NCBI GenBank assembly: GCA_037954235.1
Contig: JBBMOA010000020.1
Span: forward strand, 17,000,177 to 17,064,176
Origin: Aulostomus chinensis
Taxonomy: Eukaryota > Chordata > Actinopteri > Syngnathiformes > Aulostomidae
Direction of reading: 5' to 3'
DNA: 64,000 nucleotides
Part shown: in pieces, positions 54,361 through 64,000 of the stretch
Numbering within the stretch: position 1 is the first letter of the stretch
Layout: each line of letters opens with the position of its first letter
Program-made: the position numbers and the translations under genes
The notes under the pieces: model-generated
Databases searched by the model: none
Told to the model about the DNA's origin: nothing
What the model saw: only the letters and a program-made list of their open reading frames with translations

Positions 54361-54380
54361 GGGGGGGGGGGGGGGGGGGG
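54361..54380. repeat. Poly-G run (20 bases)
   Basis: Twenty consecutive G, the longest homopolymer of G or C in the window. Confidence 0.95.
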
Positions 54381-54743
54381 CAAATACCTCCGTCACTCAC
54401 ACTAATTTGATTTTTTTTATGTTTAAAAGGACTGACAGTTTGTTCACACACCTACAGAATTCTTACTCACCCGCGCCATTCATTCACTTTCAATAAATAT
54501 CATCCATGATTCATTTCTTTCCTTTAACGTTCCCTTCTGTTTCTGTTTTGACAAAATAACAAGTCAGTGTTTATTTTTGTGCTGCCGAATTACAACAAAA
54601 GATATCTGGTGACACATCTCAGACCAAACATTTCACTCACCAGCAAAGACACGGTGACAGCGGCCTGACGAAAAACTGCCTTTAATGAGAGGAAACATGG
54701 GTGCGGACCCCAGTTGTACGTGGGTGGCCATCTGCCTTGATCA

Positions 54744-55215
54744 GCTGAAACAGGGAGAGAGGGAGGGAGAGAGAGAGGGAGAAAGAGAGAGAGGGATAAG
54801 GAGCGACAGTGGAAGAAAGAGGCAGGCAGGGGACAGGCGGAGAGAGGGACAGCGACAGAGAGAGACAGAGGGACAGCGACAGAGAGAGACAGAGAGACAG
54901 CCAATGGGATAGAGACAGACAGATCGATAGAGAAGGATGAAGATAAAGAAGGACGAAGGAAGAGATAGATAAAGAGACAGAGAGAGACGAAGAAAGAGAC
55001 AGAGAGAGACGAAGAAAGAGACAGCGTGAGATGGACTGAGAGGAGCAGCAGAGGAAAAGGGCATGCAGAAGGAAAGAGGGACAGCAACAGAGAGAGAGAT
55101 AGAGAGACAACAAAGGGACAGAGATGGATTGAGAGAGAAGGATAGAGATAAAGAAGGAGAGAGAGAGAGACAAAGGGACAGACACAGAGAGAGAGACAGA
55201 GACAAATTGACAGAT
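54744..55215. repeat. Polypurine/polypyrimidine tract, about 470 bp
   Basis: The plus strand is overwhelmingly G and A, built of GAGA, GACAGAGA and GACGAAGAAA words with scattered T and C. It produces long but meaningless Ser/Leu-rich minus-strand reading frames. Confidence 0.9.
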
Positions 55216-57179
55216 AAAGGACAGAGAACATGATACACAACAACAAATGCCTATAGAAGCTAATAAATTATAGTTTGACATTTTTTTTGGACATTTCTTT
55301 ACTTCATACAGCAGCATTATAACACTAATCTTCATAATACTGATGCTAATAGAAATAGCACTAAAAATGCTAATCATACTACAAATAATAGTAATGGTAG
55401 CGTGGTCATCCTCTGAGGGTGGCAGCCCAGGCAGGAAAATCTTTGGGTCTAAATGCTGGGGAAGTGGAGAAGTCAGTAACATGCGTTTGGATATGGATTC
55501 ATACCAAAGGAAGGAATCAGAGCAGGCAGTTGTGGCAGATAATGAGAGGAGCATCTAATAGAAAATACGTCGCGTAATCTGTCCCAGAAAATGTCATTAT
55601 TTCTATTCTTAAAGCTCCATCAGGTGCGTTAATGACACATCCAGCAGATGAATTCATTTCTTTCGAGAACGTAGCCTAGTTGACTAATCCTGGGAAAAAA
55701 ACAACCAAAAAAACCCACATTTCATGTGTTGTATTACTGTTTATTGTCTGGACACACACACACACACACACACGTATATACGCACTTCTCACAGTCAGTG
55801 TGAGAGTAATGTGAAACACTAGGAAATAGAATAAAGACTCCTGAAGGATTTGTCGCTAATTGCATTTGTTGCATTATTTAGTGCCGCGCCAACACGCGTG
55901 TGCTCCTGTGAACTGCGTAAGCCTGAGAATTATGCTTCCCTATTTGTTTTCATAAATGTTTTATACGTCTTCAGAACTGGTTTCTTGTGTGTGGTGGTGA
56001 TGGGAGGATTGCTGGGTGACGGTATTTTATGTAAATGCCGAAGAACATAAACTAAGCAGGGTTAATAGACTTGGTCTCATCGCATATATTTTTATTGCCG
56101 TATATCATGTTGTCATGTGGCTCATGAAATGTTACTTCATATGTTACATTTTCCAAAGCGTCCGTCATTAGTCTTCATCAACACAGCCAGGAAAACCAAT
56201 GTAGGGCACCTATTTGTTGCTTGAATTTCCATTTGATTAGTCAGCATTTGTGTTGCTCAGAATATTCAACAGATTTAATCCCTCTCTGCATGTTAATTGT
56301 AATTTATTGGTTAAATCTGAACGTATTTTAGATTATTAGAAAGTCTGTAAGAAAATGTTTAGTAATTACTGGCTTGTCACTTGCGGTATTCTCACTCATA
56401 CCTCATCTTGAGGTTAAACTCATGAATTTTGGCACAAGATTTTATTTGATTAATATTTCTGCGCTATCACCACTGATGTTGGACGTACTTCTACAGCTCA
56501 GTTATTCTAATAATCTCAAGTGATTTCTGTGTTTCCAGTGTTTGATATGCAGCCAGTTACTTTTCAGCTTCACTTTAAAAATCAACCGACATGGGATTAA
56601 GTGTGCGCGCGTGCACACACACACACACACACACACAGATTGTTTTTTCTTCCACCATCACACCTTGTTGTTGCTCTTTCTCCTGCTGTAATACCGTTAG
56701 CCATATTGACAAATGGTGGCAGCACAAAAATCTAACACAAACTGGCTTTATTACTTTCTCGTGTATTTGCACAAACTTACACCACAACCTTACCTAAAAT
56801 GCAGTATCAACTCGCTTCGTAAAAGCAAGGAAAGGCTTGAGGGAATGCCTTCAACTTTCCACTGGGATTCAAGGATGAACCGACAAGATGTTGGTGGTCA
56901 GAGGTCAAAGGGAAAGGTCACTATTCCTCCATATGTAGGGGCGGCAACACAACCAAGTCCAGTCCTCCTTCATTGGGTATCATGGAAGCCAGAGAAACCC
57001 CACCCCCTCCACCCCCATCCCCCTGCAGCTTCCTGTCACTGCCTGGAAATCACAGGCTGACTATCAGATTTATTTAGCCTACATTCCCCTAAAAAGCCTC
57101 GCTTCCCTTCCCTTGTATTCTTTTAGAGCTGAGTTTAACATCCGCCCCCCCCCCCCAGTCTCACGTACACTTGAGTCAC

Positions 57180-57650
57180 ATATAATGACCGCCATTTATT
57201 TTTCTTTTGTTTGAAATGACTAATTCCCATTTATTCCTCATTAAAGCAGTTAGCGGCCAATTGCTTAAAAGTACCGTATAATTCAAAAGGATGTGCTGTG
57301 ATTTGATTTGTTTTCATTGCTGTGAGGCCTTTTCCGCATTATCGTCTCCGGTGAACATTAGAGCTGAGTGTGCATCCAGTGTGCCACTCAAAGGGCATTG
57401 TGGAGGCCGAACAGCCCCGAGGAGGGAGAGAAAATGAAGGCCACTCAGATGAAGCAGGTTTTATGATGCGCCAACCCCGTACACACACTCTCTGGTGGGC
57501 ATTCGATCACATTTAAATAATCTGGCCCAGAGGAGTGGCCGTGCCCTGATTCTTTTCACCCAGCATCGGTGTGACTTTTCCTGCTATTCCATCCTCCTGC
57601 TCTCCCTCCCTGATATTAACCCGGACGGATAAAAGAAGCAGCAGTTCAAG
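57180..57650. promoter_or_regulatory. Candidate conserved non-coding element upstream of xkr6
   Basis: Unique block with AATGACCGCCATTTATTTTT, CAGTTAGCGGCCAATTGC and CATTTAAATAATCTGG, bounded by a C run at about 57145-57156. No simple repeat or ORF accounts for it. About 3 kb upstream of the xkr6 start. Confidence 0.3.
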
Positions 57651-58649
57651 ACGAAGCAGCACTAAAAGCAAACTTCATCTCACATGATGCAGAGACGTGA
57701 AGGGATACAGATCATTTTTGCGCTACAGTTTTTTTCTGATAGTTTCATTTCGAAGTGGCGGAACAGAAGCTTTACATGTGGGGTGGCCAAAGCTTACGTC
57801 AGGGGAATCCTGGACTTGGACTCCAAATATCTTCAGAAATCTTGTCTTAGAAGCGTGAAATAAAGGAGTGAAAAAAACAGTGTGTCTGCCATCATGAATC
57901 AGCTAAATTAAAAAGAAACATATTTACTCCAGAAGCCGTATGTTCTGTCAACTGGCTGAGTCCGTTTGACGTTTGCTCATCTTGATATAGATGTTAAACA
58001 TTTTGATACAATGTGGATTTTCAGATGTTGGAAAGTGTCGGTCAGCTGAGGTTCGGCCTTGAACTGACCAGGAGAGGGGTTCTGTTTGTTTCTGGTGCAG
58101 CAGTACATTCCCAAGTTCAACTCAAGGTTCCAGCAGTCTTTGTTAGTCAAACCGAGCAGGGTTCTTCCAAAGTTAGTACAACTCTTTATGTATTCAGCCT
58201 GAGTTTCCTCCCTCCGCTGCTGCTGGGGAGGAACAGGAACACAAAGAGGTGCAAAACTTGTTCTAGTCAGACTCCTCATACTTCAAAATGAAATTAAGAG
58301 AGGTGTGTTTTTTTTGGGGGGGGGGGTCCTCCATAACTTGGGGATGGAGGGGTCAATCAAGAACAAAAGCCATGCCCCCACCCTCAGCCCCATTATCAAA
58401 ACGTCAATTTGGAGGTTATTAGGTGATAGACACAACAATAATTCCCCTAAGAGAGGGAACTATGATGCACTTGCTATCGTTGCTCCTTTATTTTCTGTTC
58501 ATAATTTCAACTTTTGATTACATAACACAACAAAAAAGAAGGGGGGAAAACACAGGTTAGTAGCAATACATGCAAATACCCCAAAAGTGACTGACCTAAA
58601 TGTAATGTGTACTTGTACTGCTGTTCTGGCAGGGCATTCTGGAATAAAA

Positions 58650-59020
58650 AGAACACTTTGACTGGTCCTCACCTTCTGAGAGACATCTTAAAGGGCAGTT
58701 TGAGACGTAATTTAGGAGTTAAGGTTAGAACTGGATTTAGGCTGGGCTTATAGGGTAAAGGGCATGGGACTACACAATGTCAATGTGTGTCCTCACTAAG
58801 AGAACTGCACCCCTTATCAGGACCCTTAGTCCTGATGGGGACCAAAGATGTGTCAAAAGGTAATGTCTGAGCTCCCGGATGAGATTAGCATAAAAGTTTA
58901 ATTGAGATCAGGTCAAGCTTAAGGTTGGGCATGCATTGGTTTGGTTGGGATTAGGATTAGAGATTAGTTTAGGCTGTCCATATGAATGGAGCTCTACAAG
59001 GATAGCTGCTCTGACCTGCA

Positions 59021-59070
<50 letters not shown>

Positions 59071-59360
59071 CTTATGCTTACTACATACTGAGGACTGAGA
59101 GTGAGGACATTATTTTAGAATGTAATTGTAAAATGACATTTTATTTGGTCCTCACAGCATTGAAGAGTTGTTTTGTAGGTCAAGACTTGGTTTTAGGGTC
59201 AGGTTTAGGATCAGGTGATGTTAGATTTGGAGTCAGTGTGATGGTAACCGCTAGGGTAAGGGGCTAAGGCATGCGTTCTGCCTATGAAGGTCCTCACAAA
59301 AGCTATAAGTACAGTGTGTGTGAGAGAGAGTGATTGATAGAGAGAGAGAGAGCGATTGAT

Positions 59361-59405
<45 letters not shown>
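58650..59405. repeat. GGTCCTCAC/GT composite repeat zone
   Basis: GTCCTCAC occurs near 58664, 58790, 59150 and 59289 on the plus strand. Between the copies are GTTAGG/GGATTAGG-rich stretches. A (GT)n array at 59025-59069 and interrupted (GA)n tracts at 59321-59405 complete the zone. Resembles a decayed composite satellite. Confidence 0.6.
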
Positions 59406-59408
<3 letters not shown>

Positions 59409-59769
59409 TGACGGGTTCAGCACCATTTCAGCACCGGACAGCTCCCATCCCATCGGGCGGTCCGGGCATGGGGAGCAGCAGCGGGGTGACGCTGACATGA
59501 TCCAATCAATCTCTCGCTGGAAATGACCCTGCTCGCCTCTGCCTGCAGCGGATTCACCAGCTCTTTGCTCGCATATGCTACCAGAGGCGAAAGCGTCACT
59601 TTCAGCAAATGTTTAACCCCTTGATTGCTGCTGAAAAAATGCGGCAGAAAGGAGAGAAAGCCCAACACGTTCCTTAGCAACCAATCTAGACAGAGGTCTA
59701 TAGATTCGCCTATAGATCCGGTCTGTCTATACCAGGAGGGCAAAGTGTGTAGAACATGCCTATAGCCGG

Positions 59770-59770
<1 letters not shown>

Positions 59771-59802
<32 letters not shown>
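59771..59802. repeat. (GT)n microsatellite
   Basis: Pure GT dinucleotides, about 900 bases upstream of the xkr6 start. Confidence 0.95.
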
Positions 59803-59805
<3 letters not shown>

Positions 59806-60432
59806 GGGTGAAATTGTTGTGAGAAATTACTATCTCACAAAAAGAATCAGTTTTCTCAAACGTTCCTGTTAATAGAGGCATTACACTCACAGCAGAAGAG
59901 AAACACCAAAAGCACAGTCGGGTCAGATTAACAGCGTTCAACCTGCAGGATACTTTCCTTCATCAGAGGGAGCGTTTGTTCCGCCTCCCTCCGTCTAAAG
60001 GGTCCTCACACTGAGACAGATTGTGTTCAAACAGCGGGAATTTGTTCCTTTGCTGCTCTGGAAAAAAAAAGCATGTTGCATTACATCATGTGGTCCTGTA
60101 TGTTTTGGGGGGAGGGGAAGGGGGGGCTTGAAAACAAGACACTAGATGGCAACCACGTTGAGCCGGAGAGGCAGTAAACAGTGAGTGAGAAGGGAGGGAG
60201 TGAGGGAGGGAGGGATGAGAAGGAGGAGGAGGGGGTGAATTACGTCGGCATGGGACAGTGAAGGGACGGTCTGCTCATGGCTTGCAGCTGGAGGAGAGCT
60301 GCAGAGAGGGATAACAACTGAGCAGCGGGAGGGGGATTGTAGTACAGGTAAAGAAAATGTCTGCTCAACGTTAGATGCGCTAGTTAGTATTAAATTGTTG
60401 GTAGCGCAGGTATAGATTAGGTTGTCAAGTGA

Positions 60433-61254
<822 letters not shown>

Positions 61255-61643
61255 TAAGACAAACTTTGAGTTTAAAAGAGCCAGCTAGAGCTCCCTGAGC
61301 AGAGAGCAGCCAGCTCCGTTCACTCAGCCTTGTAACCTCTTCCTGACTGTCACCTGGTATAACCCGTCTGCGTGTACATGACTGGAGTGAAAATCAGCAC
61401 CCTGGTGATGCCATCACCCGCCTCTCACTCTCCACTCTCAGCAATCGTAGCAAGTCTATTCGTTCTCGATTTATTCAAATAAACGTACAAAAAACAGCAC
61501 CAAAAAAAAAAACTTTAACGAATGCTGCAGACAAACATGCACTCAGACACCTTGGAGTGTTTCATCACAGTGCGCCATTGCGCTTGTGTGGGGAAGGAAG
61601 AGGGCTATTTGTTCAAAGATGGACAGGTAGCTGCGAGCCTGTG

Positions 61644-61645
<2 letters not shown>

Positions 61646-61711
<66 letters not shown>

Positions 61712-61720
61712 TGTGTGTGT
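61646..61720. repeat. (GT)n microsatellite, about 37 units
   Basis: GT dinucleotides with a single GTAT interruption; the longest dinucleotide array in the window. Confidence 0.97.
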
Positions 61721-62135
61721 CTGAGTGTGAGTCAGGCGCGCCGTCACATCACAGTGCACACGGTCGCCTCGATTCACCCTCTCCCTCCCCTTCATCAAAT
61801 ACTCCAACTCTGCAACTGGAGGCCAGACGAGCATCTGTTTTCACAGCTCACAAAACTACCCCCCCCCCCCCCCACAGACATGATGTCATCGATTCTTCTG
61901 CGACATCTTTGGTCCCGCAAATCGCTTCTTTTCTTTTCTTTTTTCCCCCTTTTCTTTGCCAAACAGATGGATGGACCGCGGCGGCTGGTATACCGGCGCA
62001 CGTCTTTGCGCGTTATCTGCTGACATGTAGAATATGACTGTGGTAGTAAAATGTGAGTCTGATAGGGGCAGTTTGTCCTCCCCCAGGCAAGCGAATTGTT
62101 TTTAGCGCAGACGGACGCATTTGCTGGCATTTAAT

Positions 62136-62152
62136 GGGGGGGGGGGGGGGGG
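62136..62152. repeat. Poly-G run (17 bases)
   Basis: Seventeen consecutive G in xkr6 intron 1. Confidence 0.95.
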
Positions 62153-62479
62153 TCACGCGTGACGGCTGTTGTGAGAGGACCGCCAACGGCTGAGAACATG
62201 TACAACAGCACTCTGAGATTCAGTGGACAGGGTCCAAAAAAATCTTGGATTTCTAGCTTCCAGCAGATGTCTTTGTGCTCACTGCTCACTGTGAATTGTG
62301 TTTGTGACTGACAGCTCTGACTTTGCCCCTGTATCAGTTTCATGGATTTTTCAGCCAATTTGTTGTCGAAGCTACATGCTACATCGGTCACAGGGAACTG
62401 ACCACAAGGCTTCAAGCAGTACTTTAGCCAGAGTATTTTTTGCCTTTCAAGTACTAATGAAATAAAGGTAACCAAGATA

Positions 62480-62511
62480 CCCCCCCCCCCACACACACAC
62501 ACACACACACA
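62480..62511. repeat. Poly-C plus (AC)n compound repeat
   Basis: Eleven C followed by about ten AC units. Confidence 0.95.
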
Positions 62512-63415
62512 ACCTTCATCACATCGATGGAACGCCAGCCATGCATCTAGCTTGAGACTCATGACGGTTAACCACACTAAGACTGTCATTTAAAAAAAAA
62601 AGCATTTACAAACTCTAAAGTGCATCTTTTGTTATAATTCTGTTGTTCTTTATCCAGCCAACATGTAACACAATTTGATTTGTGCTAAAAGTAAACACAT
62701 AGCACAACACAGTGGCTGGAGCCAAAAGTGTTAGCTTGTTTTTAGCTCAAATCAAAGTGATTGTAGATTGGTGAGCATGATATTGGATAAGGAAGATTAA
62801 ACCAGACCACACTCGTGAGAATTGGAATTTTTAAAATTTTTTTTAGCTAATTTCGCCGTTGTTAGCCGTCACTCACCATCGGTTTCAAGCTAAACATGCG
62901 TGGCTGGCTCTTTCTGCATTCTGGAGTCACACAGAGGCAGTGGAGAAGGAACAAAAAATGTTTTTGTGAGCTCAAGTCGCTCACTAAGGTGGAGTACACA
63001 TTTTGGATGAAGTATCAGTTTTAATCCATCTATTGTGCTTCTCGGTTTATTCTCTGAAAAGAGGATCTTAAGTGTTTCGTTCACGTCTGTCAAGCTCACG
63101 TTTCGCCAGCGTGAGACGATCCACTCTGTATCACACTCATTTTGAGCCGCACTTGAAGGCTTTTTATTATTGATCAGCTGCAGTTGTATTGGCTCAACTT
63201 TATTTACTCTGGTGTGGTTGAGCTGATCGTTTGCTCATGTCTGTAGCGGAAACTGGCATAAAGAGTGCGGGTGAACCGGTGCACTGTAAACAACACTGCT
63301 GGCTACGGTGGTTTTACATCCTTCGTCTTATGGATGCAGCACTTCATGTGTCAAGGTGAAGAATCACAAGGTGCAGCTAATGTGATGCTGTGTGTGTGGT
63401 GTGTGTGTGTGGGGG

Positions 63416-63425
<10 letters not shown>

Positions 63426-63454
<29 letters not shown>
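63426..63454. repeat. (GACA)n tetranucleotide repeat
   Basis: Seven GACA units following a GAGAGA stretch. Confidence 0.95.
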
Positions 63455-63455
<1 letters not shown>

Positions 63456-64000
63456 GAGAGCCTAATAATATTATGAGTTTGATTAACAACAGGTTGTTTG
63501 ATGCTTTATTGGTTCCGGAGAAGCATTTTCAGATGTTTTCCGAGACAACAGACGGAGCCAGGAGAAAACCTTTGGACCAGATTCAGCTTGCATCAGATTT
63601 GACTTCACCTGAGATGAACTGCACTGAGCTGAAGGAGAACAATGAAATGTAGTTACAAGCAACACAAGGAAACACAATGTGTTCCTGTGGATGTTGTGAC
63701 AGCCCACAGCCTGGGGTGAGGGATCATTGTCAGGCCACCATTTCCCCTCGGACATCATCCGCCTGGCGGCTGGTCTGGGGCGGGGGGTCAAAAGCTGCTC
63801 TTGTCAGCTTAGTACGGGTTCACAACCTCAGACCCGAAGGCTAACAGTTGATATGGAGATTATTAGCCTGTGTAAGAGGCCATCCTGCCAATATGCTGGT
63901 AGGATATTAAACTGTATTATGGGATGATTAATATATATTAAACAGTATTGTGGGGCTTTGAATTGAGATTTGAACTTTTCTAATCTTGCATCTTCGTCTG

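Noticed and set aside
54590..55554. Long minus-strand open frames of 218, 165 and 290 codons rich in Ser and Leu
   Set aside because: They are direct readings of the polypurine tract (CTCTCT/CTGTCT on the minus strand). No start context, domain or codon bias supports a protein.
59417..59941. 174-codon minus-strand frame near the xkr6 promoter
   Set aside because: Includes a (GT)n array read as Thr-His. No splice or domain support.
61522..62037. 171-codon plus-strand frame in xkr6 intron 1
   Set aside because: Mostly the GT array read as Val-Cys. No homology, and it is not part of XKR6.
62131..62589. 152-codon minus-strand frame in xkr6 intron 1
   Set aside because: Spans a CA array and ends in a poly-G run read as Pro codons; no recognisable motif.

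Overview
This is vertebrate, almost certainly ray-finned fish, genomic DNA. Genes are split by GT-AG introns, dinucleotide microsatellites and poly-C/poly-G runs are very dense, and tRNA-derived SINE and short retroposon tails of types common in teleosts are present. The five protein genes are the teleost counterparts of the human 8p23.1 block: sox7, pinx1, tdh, mtmr9 and xkr6. There is no sign of prokaryotic, organellar or viral coding DNA. The species cannot be named from the sequence; an acanthomorph-type teleost is my guess.

Layout: sox7 (minus strand, only coding exon 1, 943-1174; exon 2 lies off the left edge); pinx1 (minus, complete, seven coding exons, 5266-26249, predicted 375 aa, with an 11.4-kb intron 6 and a 6.6-kb intron 5); tdh (minus, complete, eight coding exons, 32511-35224, predicted 374 aa, with one or two candidate non-coding first exons upstream); mtmr9 (minus, complete, ten coding exons, 43806-51785, predicted 549 aa); xkr6 (plus, coding exon 1 only, 60697-61253; the rest lies off the right edge). 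I rebuilt the exons by eye from splice signals. Every complete gene closes in frame with consistent splice phases, which strongly supports these models.

The genes are neighbours by conserved synteny rather than parts of one pathway: an endothelial/cardiac SOXF transcription factor, a nucleolar G-patch protein that restrains telomerase, mitochondrial threonine catabolism, a catalytically dead myotubularin, and an XK-family membrane protein. Gene order and strand fit the human arrangement as I remember it if the xkr6-mtmr9-tdh block is inverted once. The intergenic and intronic DNA holds microsatellites, two minisatellites (34-bp and about 42-bp units), a GTCATC-rich degenerate array, a 470-bp polypurine tract, a SINE with a 10-bp target-site duplication, a pair of inverted retroposon tails (one with an 11-bp duplication), and several unique-looking blocks that may be conserved regulatory elements. 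I found no convincing new gene or undescribed molecular system; the most informative signals are the synteny rearrangement, a candidate distal tdh promoter, the minisatellite structures and the datable retroposon insertions.
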